A stretch of 64,000 bases of DNA from Chaetomium olivaceum (GCA_039881045.1 JAYWVB010000015.1:620001-684000), one strand, 5' to 3'; shown: positions 1 to 12,589, counted from the first letter of the stretch. The notes: generated by a model from the sequence alone, not told the origin. Numbers and translations are program-made.

Positions 1-353
1 CGCTTACGCTTCTTGCCGTGAGCTTGTAGCAGGCGGGCGGCATGGGCTGGTTGCGCAGCGTCGATTGGGGACTGTGCATGCGAATGCGCGTCTTTGCGCT
101 CGTCTTCGAAGGTGGCGCTTTCAAACCGGCCAGCGCCTACTAATGAAGCGAAGAGGGCGCGGAGGTGGGCTTCGGTGCTGTCGACGGGCACGTTGGTCAG
201 GAAGAGGCTGCGCGCGTCGGTTGCAGTTGGGATTTTGGGCGCGTTGCGCCGTACGTAGAGATAGTGGATGACATTTTGAGTGAACGAGGGTAATGGCGCG
301 ATTGATACTGGTAGTATGGAGAACTCTCCGATTGTTGCTGGATTGGAAGCCAT
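1..353 (-). CDS. RRP7: Ribosomal RNA-processing protein 7 (Rrp7), N-terminal part, runs off the window
   Basis: Rrp7 works in the nucleolus on small-subunit ribosome assembly (UTP-C/CURI-type complexes); that role is family knowledge. The minus-strand frame opens at the ATG complementary to 351-353 and stays open to base 1, giving about 117 residues. It begins MASNPATIGEFSILPVSIAP, then has a hydrophobic/aromatic stretch HYLYVRRNAPKIPTATDARS and an RRM-like core LFLTNVPVDSTEAHLRALF followed by GRFESATFEDER, which I recognise as the N-terminal RNA-binding region of fungal Rrp7. A Lys/Arg tail (KKRK) is reached at the edge. No intron is needed in the visible part. The 3' end lies outside the window. 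I am confident of the family; the exact start is the only in-frame ATG upstream of the conserved block. Confidence 0.88.
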   Translation of the reverse strand, partial: MASNPATIGEFSILPVSIAPLPSFTQNVIHYLYVRRNAPKIPTATDARSLFLTNVPVDSTEAHLRALFASLVGAGRFESATFEDERKDAHSHAQSPIDAAQPAHAARLLQAHGKKRK

Positions 354-2070
354 TGTGAGGATTGGTGGTTATGAACTCGGCGCTCCTGCCTGCTCAAGAC
401 TCGAATTTCGATCGCTGGCGGCTTGTCCAGAAAATTTAGGCCCCACATGCTGTCCGGGCTTATCGGCAGCTACCATTGGATGTTGTCCGATAGCACTCCC
501 TGACAGCCGGGGCCTGCCGGGGATCACAGTCAACGCCAGAACCTGGACAACCCAAAACCTCCAAATGGTCATTATCCTACGTGTCGTCTTCACAAGGTTA
601 GCTTTGTACAAAGTACAAAACCAAACATGACATTGGGAGCCAACCCATTGGTTACAACTTGCCTTTGACGACCCATTCAAGATTCCGTTCGACCATCTCA
701 CAATCGCGAGTAAGTTCGGAATACCTTCCCCGCCCTCGTCTTCCACCTCAACCACAACCAATTAGAACCACCAATTGAATCCGAACCTCCATTTTCTCGG
801 GTTCGACTCGTCTTCTCTCCTGAGTGACGCTATCTCCTGAATTTCTAGCCACTGTGTCCGATCTCAAACCGTGATCTACGTAGGCTGTCGCACCAATTCC
901 AAGCAACGCCGGTTATCCAGAGATGGTTGAAATGCCCATCAGCGCGAGAGCAGTGTATTTACGTATGCAACTACCGGTGATATTGCCTCTATCGTCTTAC
1001 TGTAGTGAACTATCAGCAGTTACAACACCATCCCGCACCACCTAAAATGATCCGCCAAGGAGCTCGCGAGTCAAAGTCGTGTGTCACAACATCCGGTTCG
1101 TGTCGGGCGCAAAACGAGAGGTTGTCGTCCAGCGGGTAACCGAACACGAGTTAAAACTGGAACCGCGAGACGGCACAAGTTACAATCCCTCCAGCCTCGC
1201 CGCCCCCGCATGCCCAGAACTCGAATGCAGGGACAAGAAGGGCTCGCAGGCTGGGCGCACCTGGGGGATGGCCTAGACCAGAACGCGTCGATATTCTTCT
1301 CGACAATATGCAGGCGCCCTGCAACGGACCACGGTCCGATAGGTCGTATCCTGCTAATAATCGACAGCTCTGCATCCGTCCCGCCGAGCCTCTCTAGAAC
1401 CTTTTGGTTGGAATCCCACCACTCAACCCGATTTCGCTGAACCGGTTTCGTCATGATTGTGATGATGCCCTCGGCTTCCCCCAATTGCCAGGATGATCTC
1501 GAACTGCGGGAGCCCGAGGTGGCTGGCTGTGTATCTGTGCCAACTTTGCCATGCTTTCTCCTCATTAGCCTGTCGTGCCTGTCTGCATGTGTCACAAGTA
1601 ACACGATGGAACACGAGGTGTTATTGGGCACGATGTTCACTCTATTGGTGTGCTACACTCACTTAAACCCACCCATCACACCACTCATCGCCAAGATGGG
1701 CCTATGTGACAGACGAGAGGTGGCAATCAGTCAAACCGGGCGCCTAGCGCGAGATGGGCTCTGCCGTATCACATTAGGCAACGGACTCCTCCATTCGCCT
1801 TTGGCGACACCATCGGCAGTAACATATCGAATATGCTGATGTCAAGCCAAGGTTGCAGAATGATGAACTGCAGCTTTCCTCATCTAAGCTATCATCAGCA
1901 GGGCTAACGAGCAGCCCAATGCCAGTAGTCAATGCTAGCCTAACTGCCATTAACAGGCATCGGTTCAAAACGGCTGACGGGGAAGTGCGGAATGCAAACC
2001 GGTCGTCCATCGGAACAGCTCATAGGATGTAGAGACCCCATACTACGCGCTATGTCGGCCTTCTGACAGC
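354..2070. other. Intergenic, no credible gene
   Basis: This spacer lies between RRP7, which starts at 353 and points left, and the 3' end of the MOSC/reductase gene, so it holds the RRP7 promoter and the neighbour's 3' flank. Overlapping short open frames occur on both strands but none has a recognisable motif or sensible codon pattern. I see no RNA gene. Confidence 0.6.
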
Positions 2071-3967
2071 TCAGATCTCAATAGTGATAGATCCAATTCC
2101 ACGGCTCACACACGCCAGCATCGACGTGGCCTTCTCCTCTTCGGTGAGTGCAGTGCCCCGGTGGTCTACGCGGCCTCCCTTAAGGCTCACGCGGCAGGTT
2201 CCACAGTTGCCAACACAGCAGCTCGAGTCGATGTCGCCAAATTCCTTCTGCAAACACTCGAGGAGGGTCTCCTCTTCGCCCACTTTGATGGTCTTGCCCC
2301 CCTTGTTGGCCACGACGGCTTCGAACGGGTCACCCGAGACGTCCGCTTCGAAGGCCTCAAAGTGCACCTCTCTTTCCGCGATGCCGCGTGCCCTCGTCTC
2401 CTTGGCTGCTTCGTCCATGAGCCGTTTTGGGCCGCAAAAGTACAACTGCGAGTTCCACGGCATGTCCTCGATAATGTGGCAAATATCGAGCCGCTCGCCA
2501 GCAGCCTTGTCGTAGATCACCACACGGTCGCCCAGCTTGGCCAGGCGCTCGCGGAACGGCACCTCGTCGGCCGAACGCACGGCATAGTGCAGCTTCACGC
2601 TGAGGTTGATGCTCGCGTAGCGCTCGATCAGCGCCAGAAACGCCGTGATGCCCACACCACCGGCCACAAACACATGATGACTGGCCGCGCTGGCGAAGGG
2701 TACCGCACCCGTAAAGCCGCCAACCTCCACCTCGTGCCCAACCACGGCCGTCTCATGTAGATACCTTGACCCGCCGCGGCTCTTCTCATCCAGCGCCACG
2801 CCCAGCTGAAACCGATTCCGATCCCCGCCCACCACCGAATACGCACGCACCAGCCCATTGCCCAACCGCACCTTGACATGCGCCCCAGGCCTCAATTCAA
2901 CCTCCTCCTCCTCCCCCCCTTCTTGCTCCCCACTCAGCTTCTGCACCGCCTCCAGCACAAACCCCTCCACCCTCCCCGTCTCCCTCGTCCTCTCCACCAC
3001 CCGAAACACCCTCCACTTTCCCTCCCCGCCTTTCCCTTCCTCACCACCCCCCTCCCGTCCCCTCTCCCTCTCCCTCTCCTCCTTCCTCACCCTCGCCCTC
3101 CTCCTGACCACCCTCGCCCAAAACGCATCCCTGCACTCCGCACCCAACTCCTTCACCCCCGTAGCCAGCTCCTCATTCACCTCATCATCGCCCACATTCC
3201 GGTGCAGGTACTCCTGCACGCGCTCGATGGTCCAGCGCGGGTGGGGGCGCTCGACCAGGCGGATGGTGTCGCCGGCGCAGATATGCCCCCCCGCGCGCAG
3301 CACGCGGAAGTACCAGCCCGTGCGGCTGGTGCGCCAGGTCTGCGGGGCAAAGTTCTTCAGCTGGAAGCGGTGGTTGAGCTTGAAGCAGGGTTGGCGCGGG
3401 AGGCTGACTTGGAGGAGGACGGGGGGTTCGTCTTCTTCTTCGTTTTCTTCTTCGTCTTCTTTGGGGAGGAGGGGTTGGTGGTGTTGGGGTTGGAGTTGGA
3501 GTTGGAGTTGGGAGGCCGGCTGATGGATACAATGTCGCCGATGCAGAGGTTGCGCTCGTTGGGTGGCGCGTTACGAGGTTCTCGCCGAAACCGCCGGGCT
3601 GGAAGGCCTCGGCTGCTGAGGGGTACTCGGCGCGCCAGCTGGCGTAGTGTGTGGAACAATCTGATGATGAAAGGTTGGTATTTGGGAGTTGGCGCATTGT
3701 TAAGGAAAGGGGCAACTTACATCCGTGGATGGCTTTGTCTATCCCGCCATGAAAGGTCGGGTCATGCTCGTCACCCTCCAGACCCATCTCAGCCACGCGC
3801 ACCGGTTTGTCGTGAATTAACTTGTCGATGCCTGACTGCACTGTCAGGCCGGGCATGTTTTTCATCTTGCCTGTTCGGACCTCGAGAATGGTGTCGCTGG
3901 TAAAGGGGGCATAGAGGTCGACTTCCCCATCCTCCGGAAGGGGTTCCTCATGTAATTGATGAGGCAT
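2071..3967 (-). CDS. MOSC domain - 3-alpha - FAD/NAD(P) oxidoreductase - 2Fe-2S ferredoxin fusion (two apparent frameshifts)
   Basis: Predicted multidomain redox protein. The MOSC domain (molybdenum-cofactor-linked family) is followed by a YiiM-type 3-alpha segment, a phthalate-dioxygenase-reductase-like FAD/NAD(P)H module and a plant-type ferredoxin. Exon 1 is 3967-3721, intron 3720-3661, exon 2 3660-2071. Visible motifs are GLEGDEHDPTFHGG and PGGFGENLV (MOSC), WTIERVQEYLHR (3-alpha), RAYS (flavin), GGVGIT (nucleotide), YFCGP, and CCVGNCGTC, a C-x4-C-x2-C iron-sulfur site. The reading frame breaks at the G3 run 3561-3563 and again at the G6 run 3421-3426. Adding one base at each restores MOSC continuity (NERNLCIGDI, then VLLQVSLPRQ) and gives 612 residues. 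Both breaks look like undercalled runs, although a decayed gene is possible. A Lys/Asn/Ser-rich low-complexity linker lies between them. The electron acceptor is unknown. Confidence 0.82.
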
Positions 3968-4740
3968 GTTTATTTATATGGTAAGGGATGAACAAAATGT
4001 AAGTAAATGAAAAAAACAAGATCTCATCAACTAACGGCTCTCTCTTGGCCTGTCAAAGATCACTGGTGGTTTTATACAGTGCTGCTTGGTCTGCGCCTTT
4101 CAATGACTTGTTGTGGGGCAAGGAGTGTTCATTTTTCTGTTTCTCCGGCTGCCCCAGAACAAGGAAAGTCGATTCCAAAGCGGCCTGACTAATCACTCCA
4201 ACATCCAGTCATCAAAGGAACAGTGCAGCTGTATACACAACCTCGATTGATGTGTTGTGAGAAGCTGCGTCACGCTGAGTAACGACACCATTCATTGTTC
4301 AAGCACCAAACCTCCAAACCGCATACTAGGCATGATTACCTCCCGTTGCTTAGGAAACAGGCCGTAGATAGGGGCATAAGGGGCACAAACAAATCGGTCC
4401 TTTTCGGAATCATTCGGCTTAGCAAGTTTCCGGGATCGAATTATATTGGTGACAGGCGGTCATCTCATGAAGAAACCAGCACGATTTCCTTGCGACTAGT
4501 TCGGGGATGAATATCGAGGGTTTTACATGTGCAAAATTGGGCTCTCAGGACACCGCTTGTTGGGCTGGCTCACGGCTCTATCTATGTCCGAGCTATAGGT
4601 TTTGTCACTTAGCAGAGCGTTAGGGGTTTCAGGTTGGGACAGAGCTCGTGGGAAGCCGTCCATGCTCTGCCAATGCAGTACAACCATAAACCACGTTAGG
4701 CTGATGATGCCCGGGCAAAAATGTCGAAACTTGGGTCCGG

Positions 4741-4780
4741 CCAGCGCGGGCCAGCGCGGGCCAGCGTGGGCCAGGCGTGG
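4741..4780. repeat. Tandem repeat, 10-bp unit, 4 copies
   Basis: The unit ccagcgcggg repeats four times, with the last two copies slightly diverged (ccagcgtggg, ccaggcgtgg). It is GC-rich and intergenic. Confidence 0.9.
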
Positions 4781-5384
4781 CACCTCCACAGCGAGATGTA
4801 GGACCTAGGTAGTTGCTGATCTGGTTGCCGAGGGATGACCAACTGCTCACGAGATCGTGTGTCATGGACGATAAAGGACCTGCTGCTCGTGCACAAGCAG
4901 GGGGTTCGGAGCCTCGCAGACAGTTCCATGTTGTGCCACGATGCCGAAGAAGAGAGAAACAAGCAGGGGAGCTTGTCATGGCTATTCCTTGCCACATGCG
5001 TAACTGGCGCAAAACTTGGCGAGTAAAGGGCCAACCGAACGAGTTCTTTAGGTGCCAGATCAGCTCGGATGTTTCAACGCCTGCCTTTTGGTTAGCATTG
5101 GTTTGAACGGACCCTATTCGACGGTTTTATGGCTCATCTTGTTTGGTACCAGCGACAATATGGTACGGCAGATATCGACAGTAATCAAGGTCAAGCATGT
5201 CGTAGCCGCCAAGGTCCGAAGGTAACTAACGTGGATGGGGAAGAGCCGGTATGGTATCCATTCTGTTGTATGTTTTTGACACCGAATTTCCTAATCGGTT
5301 TATGTGGTCCGCAAAACTAAACTAGGGCCGGCGGGATTTTGTTACATGGTGGTGCGGCTCTTTCTCAGCACCTCGGCGAGATGT

Positions 5385-5412
5385 GGAATGTGGAATGTCG
5401 AATGTCGAATGT
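5385..5412. repeat. Tandem repeat, 7-bp unit, 4 copies
   Basis: Two copies of ggaatgt are followed by two copies of cgaatgt; the array changes at its first base halfway through. Confidence 0.9.
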
Positions 5413-6102
5413 CGGGTGACGATTTGGAATGCTGACTAGATATTCCATTTGCGCGTTTTTTGTTGCATGTCAGCGACAGGGTGCACGAATGCGAATAAAA
5501 AGTGAAGAAAGAAGGAAAGCACGGGACCAATTTCTGAGGGGAGCACCCGGGGACAGGGAGAGCAGAGGCGGGGGGGGTGTAGCAGGGAGAGAGAGGAAGA
5601 AGTCCATGCTGCGAGCCTTGTGATGATGGGCAGGGGGAAGGAAGCAACCGAACACACCGAGCGGGGAACGGGTCCCGTTCCGACACAATGCTGAGTGGGA
5701 CCTCACCCCTCCCCTTCTTTGAGGCTCAACTGCTGCTGCTTCCAGGTTCATGAAATTGATAAAAGCCAAGAACCCCCCCCCCACTATTTCCTGGTTGGGG
5801 GCTTGATGAGTAAAAGATGTTGGGAGTGATGAAGATGGTGGCTTGTTGTGTATGCGGTTACATACAGGTTTGGTTTTGCCTGTTTGCTTCCAAATCGATA
5901 AATCATATGTATGTACATACTGCAGAGTCCAATCAAAAAATTCCAAGCTGAAACGTAAGGGGAAATGCAGAGAAAGGCTGATTGAGTGGGATGGATGTAT
6001 TGCATCCATGGGAAGTCGGGCTTTTATACTGTACCCTAACCCTCTCTATCGCGTATGCCTCTCTTCCCCTGCTCTTTGTAGTGCAGGTAGCCCCTACCCC
6101 CT

Positions 6103-6118
6103 CCCCCCCCCCCCCCCC
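6103..6118. repeat. Poly-C tract of 16
   Basis: An uninterrupted run of 16 C. A shorter tract of 12 C lies at 10664-10675. Such runs are unstable and hard to sequence. Confidence 0.9.
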
Positions 6119-6921
6119 TGACCCTGCCCTTTTCTTCCCCACACCCTCTTCTTCTTTGATCATCGCCGACCCGCCGTCAATCTGCTCAGATCGTGCAGTG
6201 TTTCGCAGAGCCGCAAATCTAGCCATGTTTGTCACAATGTTCCAGACACTGCTCCTGTGGCCTGCGACCTCGTCAGTGCCTGCCGTCACTCCGTGTTTCC
6301 CTTTGCGTCACTCCGGAACAACCTAGAAAATGACAACCGCAATTCACCCCCTCACCTTGCCTTTGAGGCTGGGGCCCGAGTAAGGCATCACAGACCATTC
6401 ATTCAGATTGAAAAGCTGTGTAAAGATAGGTACCTAAATCATGACGCCAGCCCAAACAACTCCTTTGTGTCGTGCCAGCACCCTCGTGAACACATCCCTG
6501 GATGACCGCGGGTCTCCGGTTATGGATGGGTCTTGCGGCTCTGCTCGGGCTTCTGTCCCAAAGCCTTGCCCCCCTGGTCTACACAGAAACTCGACGGGGG
6601 GTTGACTTACATACCCTCGTCACCCCCCTCGAGGGAAGTTGGTGCGCCAGATACCTTCCCGCCGGGTCCCTGCCCATTTGGTCCCTAAAATTAAAATAGC
6701 AATCAAGAAAAATAAAAGGTGGAGGCTTAGACCTTCCACTTTGCTTCACTACTCGACCCTCGACCTCCCCCGATCTGCCTGTTAATGCAGACCAACATCT
6801 GCCATCACCAAGGTCAACATTTACAGCCACAGCCACCGCAACAGGCTCCCCCCAATGGTATTCGAGGCCTCCAACCTCCAAGCAGAAACCGATCCCTCCT
6901 CGCCCCCTTCCGCTGGGTGCC

Positions 6922-8887
6922 ATGTCGCTCATCCAGTTGCCCTATGAGCTGGTGGCGTTTGTGGTCCACGACCTCGATCTTGCCGACATCCGCAGCCTCA
7001 GCTACTCGTGCAAGAGGTTTCGCTTCTTGGTTGAGGAATCTAAAATTACAAAACAGCTACTTCAGGTAAACTCGCTCTAGCATGCCCAAAAATCCCTTGT
7101 GTCTTATTGTGTCATTGCTAATAATTTTACAGTCTAGAGCGCCGTACAGCACCGAGGCTCGCGATGCTAAAGTTTCCGAGGACCATGCCGCTGGTTTGAG
7201 GCGTTTAATCAAGCGCAGGGATGCCATTGCCTCGGTATCTCCCTACGCGGCTGTCATGGTCGCCATCACCCAGGAGTGGATCTACGAGAACGGCGTGCTC
7301 TGCCACTTCCTTGACGGCGAGCTACGCGTTCTCGACCTACACCACTCCGCCGACTCGGAGATGGTTGTCGTCCTCCGGAAGCTTGCCCGAGAAGCCATCC
7401 CAGAGACACGCGCACCCCACAGATACAAGCTGAAGCTGTTGTACTATTCGCACGGCATTCTTTCGCTGGCCTATTCCTTTCGGAGCGCCGATAAGCCCGG
7501 TTTCAAGCACTATCTTGTCGTTTTTAACCCTCTAACCGGCCGGATAATTTGCACTACTCGCCTAGACTCCATCTCCAAGCTCTTTGTCCGAAATAACGAC
7601 CGCTACTTGTGCTATGGCATTACTTCCGACCCGGACGATCAGGGCAACGAAATGTGGCATATCAGATCTCTCAGCCTCACAACTGGTGCATGGGTGGCCG
7701 ATCACTTAGACCTCGACGTGATTGGGACCGACATCGGCTCAACTGTCTGTTTCGAAATCTTCGATGGCCACTTCTACGTATTGTCGAACCTCCGGAGCCT
7801 GGACGTTGAGGAGGTGGATTGGATTTCTTACTATTACTGCCTCCGGTTCGAGCTTGAGAAAGAAGATTTTGACCACATCGAAGAGCTAGGCCCTCGCCCG
7901 GACATTTGGCGGAGAGACCAGACCGAGGGGCCCATCGACGATAGATGGACCTTCCTTCGCCTCCTCAAAGACGAAGCGACCGGCCAGCTCACGGCTGTCG
8001 AATCTCGGAAGGAGTGGCTGAAGGGCCAAATCATAGGGAGACGCACATGTTATACTACTATAATCAGCTTTGACGGCGAAGGGACCGAGGAGGATAGCGG
8101 GTCTGACATTTCTGCGACTAAGACTCAGCAGGGAGCAGGCCCGAGGAGGTGGCCGCGAAGCCCTGACATGGTACACCCGGAGGACGACAGCTCTGCCCAG
8201 CAGATTACGCTCGCCAAGTGCCCCATGCGCTCCTACTACCCAGCATGCCAGACCGCCATTGACCTCGTGGATGACTCTAGTTCGTTTGATCCGCGCGATC
8301 AACAGCTGCGCTTCCGCGGGAGCACACGCCGCCCCTGGACGCCGGGCGAGCTGGCTCAGTTGGGCCGCCCTGCGGCAGCGGCGGAAGGAGAGCAGGATCA
8401 CGAGGCACTTCTGCGACAGATTGACAACTTCTACAGGAGCGACGCTGGCCTCTTCTGGCCGCCGAAGAAGGACCCCACAGTCGACGAGCCCGCTCTTGCC
8501 GAGCTACACGCGATTCTCAACCCGCCGGGTTTCATCGGCAACCCTCACGGCAGCTGGGATGAGCGCTCCACCGTCTACGCCACCGGTCGCATAGGCGAAG
8601 GCCGTAAGGCGCTGGTTTTTGTGTCTTGGGATCCTTCCATCCACCTAACCGGTACGGCGCCGTATCCGGGTGACTTGGGCATCGACAGGCCCGGAAGCTG
8701 GGCTCACAGCCCCATGCCCCGCCCCGCGGCCAAGGTGCCCAGGGAAGAAAAAGGCAAACGCGTGGTGGACACAAACAGTCTAGACGCACACTCGAGCGGG
8801 GCTAGTCAGCCTAAGCCTGTGTCATGGAGGAAATTCCAGCCTGCAATGTATCGGGACCTTTCTAAAGGGTTCCACTTCTGCCGTTGA
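6922..8887 (+). CDS. F-box domain protein, 632 residues
   Basis: Likely substrate receptor of an SCF ubiquitin ligase, inferred from an N-terminal F-box only. Exon 1 is 6922-7065 (48 codons), intron 7066-7132 with a GTAAAC donor, a GCTAAT-like branch and a TTTTACAG acceptor, exon 2 7133-8887. Residues 3-35 read LIQLPYELVAFVVHDLDLAD followed by IRSLSYSCKRFRFLV, a standard F-box. The middle, about residues 60-370, has alternating hydrophobic/aromatic segments (YLVVFNPLTGRII, WHIRSLSLTTGAWV, HFYVLSNL) that could be a beta-propeller-like or kelch-like fold. The C-terminal third is Pro/Ser-rich and probably disordered, with a WDPSIHLTG patch. No in-frame ATG lies upstream before a stop, which fixes the start. 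The substrate is unknown. Confidence 0.85.
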
Positions 8888-10984
8888 GCCACAGGACTTC
8901 CTCCCCGCTGCGGGACTAGCCGATTCAACCTCGGCCTGGACAAGAATGGGGAGGGGAACACTCTATTGGGTCTTGGAGGGTCATTAAGAAGATCTTATGC
9001 AGGTCATCTGATTAGGTTCGGTTTCACGGCTGGACGCGGTTGCAGAAGCAGCACATTGGGCTGGGCGGTTTGGTAGGACCGAATAGACCGATATGCAGAA
9101 GGAAAAAAGAGCAAAAAAGCGGGGGAAAGGAAAAAGGAAGATAGAAGGAAAAGAATGGCACGGGGAACCAGTCGGGGAACCAGTCGGGGAACAAAATCAA
9201 GAGGCGTTCCTGTCTCTGTTTCTTTCTCTCCTTATGGGCGGATATTCCCATGACGTTCACGGGTATACACACTTCGGCGGTCGGAATACATACATAAGGA
9301 CTTCGGCCTTTCCCAAGAAAGCAATTGCGTGGCGAGGCTCTGTCCCCAATGCGACATACCTAATCTATCGAGCCGCGTGACAACCGATTCATCCCGCGAC
9401 AGCCTCACTTTATGTGCCGACCCCTCCCGTTCTTGGGGGTTCATGGTGCCCGGCTGTTATGTGAAAGGAGCTCAGAGTGATAAACATGCTATTTTAAAAA
9501 CAGATCCATAAATCATGGAAAATGGCCTCGTCACAAACTGCAGGCTATAAATGGGAACTGTAACCCAATATCAGCAGCAATGGCACGTAACCTGCTTCTC
9601 CGTGGGTAGATCTTGCCGAGAACCTGAGGAGCTCATTAGTCTACCAAATTCCCGTTCCACAGACGTTCGCGCCCGGCATCTTTCGGCAAGCAGTTCTCAA
9701 ACGTGACACCACGTCCTCGGGAAACAGCAAAAGCTCAGAAAAGCCTTGTGGGAGCACTGCATGAGGAGGCGCATTTTGGCTCGGGTTTCCCACCCGAGTC
9801 TGACCGGAGAAATGAACACCCCTGGATGACGACAAGACAACCTTGGCAATAGGTAGTTATTCCGTCTCCGTCCGTACATACATAGAACGCGGAGAGTGGG
9901 AGCCCCAAAACGACGATGCCCTTCTTGCCTTGAATCTTTTCCACACTCTGTCCCGTTTAAGGCACAGTGCCACGGAACCCGCGGCTTCCCGTAGATCGTA
10001 GGTCGTTACTCCTGTCCCGCTCTGGCGAATGTGTCTCCGACTACCAACGATCACCTAATCGGTGATGCCCACGCTGTGAGCAAGGCGTGGGGGGGCGGCA
10101 TTTGATAAACCGGCAAACCCGCCGATGAGAAGGCACACGTATTCCGCGGGAGCCATAATGAGAGCATCAACCAACAGCATTCGAGTCCCACGTGCCTAGA
10201 TGGCGAGCCAACCAGCAACATCACCGCCGCCTTTCTATTCCCCCAAATGGAAAATGGCACTCTTCGGTAAGCCCGAAGTGGGCATTGCGGTGTCTGATTT
10301 GGCGGGTGAAACAAGCGCAGCAGACAACCCCCATAAAGAAGGACGGGAGGGGTCGACTTGACGCAACTATCTCTGAAACAAGCAGTTTGAACAAGTCTGT
10401 CTCAGCACTGTCATTGGACTCTAATGTAAAGGTTGCCAACCTCTCAAATTGCCCTTCTCTACCAACTCCCCCAACCCCCACGAGTTTGTTTATCTAGAAC
10501 CTCCATAATAAAACGCCACTGGTATAACGAAGGTAAATGCAACGCATAGCACACTGCACGCACACACCACACAAACACACACAAACAACGCCATCGCAGC
10601 CAGCATCCAGCCGCTCTCTTTGAGTCAGTTACGTCACAGACGAACGCACGACGCCCATGCCAACCCCCCCCCCCCGATCTTCTTCTCCCCCGTCCTCTGC
10701 TCCTATTACACACACTCACACACTCCACTCCCTGCCTGTTGCCTGTGACTCCAACGACTGCAACCACGCCCACACGACGAGGCGCTCATCCCACGCAACG
10801 CGTGGTGTTGAAGCCCCCGATCACACAACCTCATCCCCCCACAGCTGAGCAGAACTGAGCTGTATTGTATTGTACCCCCATCAGTATGCCTCACCACCGC
10901 TTTGACGATGATGAGAGTCCCCCGTCCTGCCGCGCCCACCTACACTTCGGGTCCGCATGTTCCATTCTCTCGGAGGTATCGGCG
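8888..10984. other. Intergenic between convergent F-box and rvs167 genes
   Basis: Both flanking genes end here, so this should be mainly 3' flank. It includes a 12-bp tandem repeat (9161-9192), a C12 tract (10664-10675) and adjacent bZIP-like sites TGAGTCA (10621-10627) and TTACGTCA (10629-10636). No convincing coding frame. Confidence 0.6.
9161..9192. repeat. Tandem repeat, 12-bp unit, about 2.7 copies
   Basis: The unit cggggaaccagt repeats twice, followed by a partial third copy. Confidence 0.9.
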
Positions 10985-12589
10985 CTACGGGTTCAACTGC
11001 ACGTAATTCCCTGTGCCCAACCAGTACCAGGTCAGTAAATCAGCTTCGCAAAAAGGAGCAAACAAGAAAGACTCAAAAAAAGGAAAAACTAACCCGGAAA
11101 CTGCCCCTCCCTCCCCTCCACCCTGCCCGTCCACCACTCGTTCCCGTTCTGCGTGCGCGAGACCACCTCGATGACGTCGCCGGCGCGGAAGCTCAGGTCG
11201 CCCTCCGCCTGCGCCGCGTAGTCGTACAGCGCCGTGACCGTCTCCACCTTGGGCGCCGACGAGAGCTGGCTCGGCTTGGGCTTGGGCTTGGGCGGCGGCG
11301 GCTTGGACTTGGCTGCGACGGCGGCGGCGAGCGCCGGGGAGACGGGCCCCGGTGAGTAAGGCGGCGGCGGCTGCTCGGAGACTTCGGTTTGCCGGGGTTG
11401 CCAGGTCGGGCGCAGGGCGGAAGGGACCGGGGATTTGGAGAAGGCTGGGGCCGAGGAGGAGGTGGTTGGTGGTGCTGCTGCTGGGAGGGCGGTGGCGGCG
11501 CCGGCGCCGGGTGTGGGTTCCAGTTCGGGGGTACCGGTTGGTGAGGGCGGGGAAGGGCCCGCGGTGAGGAGGCCGGCTGTTTTGGGGCCTTCGAGTTTCG
11601 GCTTGGGGCCGTACTTGGGCGGGCGCTTCTGGCCACTGGTTTTGAACTTGACGATGGAGAGCGCCTCGGCGCGTTCTTGCACGTCGCCACGCTTCCTGTG
11701 GAAGGCTTCCTCTACGTCGAGCGTCAGGTCGAAGTAGCCGATATCTACTTGCTGCATGCGCTCGTGTAGGGTGTAGAAGATGTTGAGCTGCATGTAGTAG
11801 AAGGACTGGAACAGCGGTTGAATAAACTCGCGCTCCAGGGCGAACAGCTTGGGCAGCTCTTCTTTGAGAAGGTCGTTGAAGTAGTTGAATTCCTGGGTCG
11901 ACTCTTCCAACTCGTTCTCGGCCTTCCAAGTGGCCTTCTCGTCCTTGGCCGTCTTGTCCTTCTTGTCCTGTAGCTTCTTGAGCGTGGCGCGGCGGCGGTC
12001 GTAGTCGAGCTTCTTGTGCTCGCGCTTGATGGCCGTCTTGCGGATCACCTTGATGACGTCGAGCAGCTCGTCGGCCGGCCGGATCACCCTGCTCTCGATC
12101 ATCTCGAGCTCCGGCGCCAGCGTTTCCTGCAGGTCCTTAACCACGGCCTCGTATTCCTCGCAGGCGCGGATGCCCTCGGGATTCCCGTGTACCACGAGCG
12201 AGTCGGGATCCGACATCCGGCCGCTAATCGGCTTGTAGATCTCGGTCATGGCCTGAGAGAAAGCGATCTGGTGCGCGAGCATGCCGTTGATGGCGTCGAA
12301 GTACTTTCGACTCTCATCGTGCAACCGCTTTGTCTCGGTCTCGAGCTCGTCGAACCGGCGCTCCGAGTCGATGTAGACGGCATCCTTAGTGTGCTCGCCA
12401 ATGTTGAATTTCACCTTGAATTGTTGGGGCGCCTGTCGCGTGGTGTTCAAGGTCAGTTTCTCGAGGCATCTATGGACGGGATGTTGCTGGGTTGGAAAGT
12501 CGAAGAAAGTCTCGGGCATTTCTAGGGCATTGCGGGGCAGCAACAAAACTTACGCGAGCCAACCCCTTCTGCAGACCCTTGAAACTCAT
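10985..12589 (-). CDS. rvs167: BAR-SH3 domain protein, amphiphysin/Rvs167 family, 466 residues
   Basis: Binds and bends membrane at endocytic sites and links it to actin; this is established for yeast Rvs167 and S. pombe Hob1. Exons are 12589-12554 (MSFKGLQKGLAR), 12432-11094 and 11010-10985. Introns run 12553-12433 and 11093-11011, the latter with a CTGAC branch. The first 240 or so residues form the BAR domain, with APQQFKVKFNIGEHTKDAVY and long charged helices (IKREHKKLDYDRRRATLKK). A Pro/Ala/Ser-rich linker follows. The SH3 domain ends the protein: ALYDY, the tryptophan pair NEWWTGR, and GNYVQL, where the Gly codon is split by the last intron. All exon phases agree (1401 nt in total). The tiny first and last exons are easily missed by gene finders. 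Confidence 0.95.

Larger units (their letters stand above)
3968..6921. other. Long divergent intergenic region
   Basis: This lies between the starts of the MOSC/reductase gene (left) and the F-box gene (right), so it should hold both promoters. It contains a 10-bp tandem repeat (4741-4780), a 7-bp tandem repeat (5385-5412) and a run of 16 C (6103-6118). The open frames here are short, low-complexity and overlapping, and I do not accept any as a gene. Confidence 0.6.

Noticed and set aside
2878..3903. Long plus-strand open frame (341 codons) over the MOSC/reductase gene
   Set aside because: It is antisense to clear MOSC, flavin and ferredoxin motifs and is a Pro/Leu/Arg-rich shadow.
10621..10636. 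Adjacent TGAGTCA and TTACGTCA bZIP-like sites as a promoter
   Set aside because: They lie between two converging gene ends, so no promoter is expected there; probably chance or an enhancer I cannot support.
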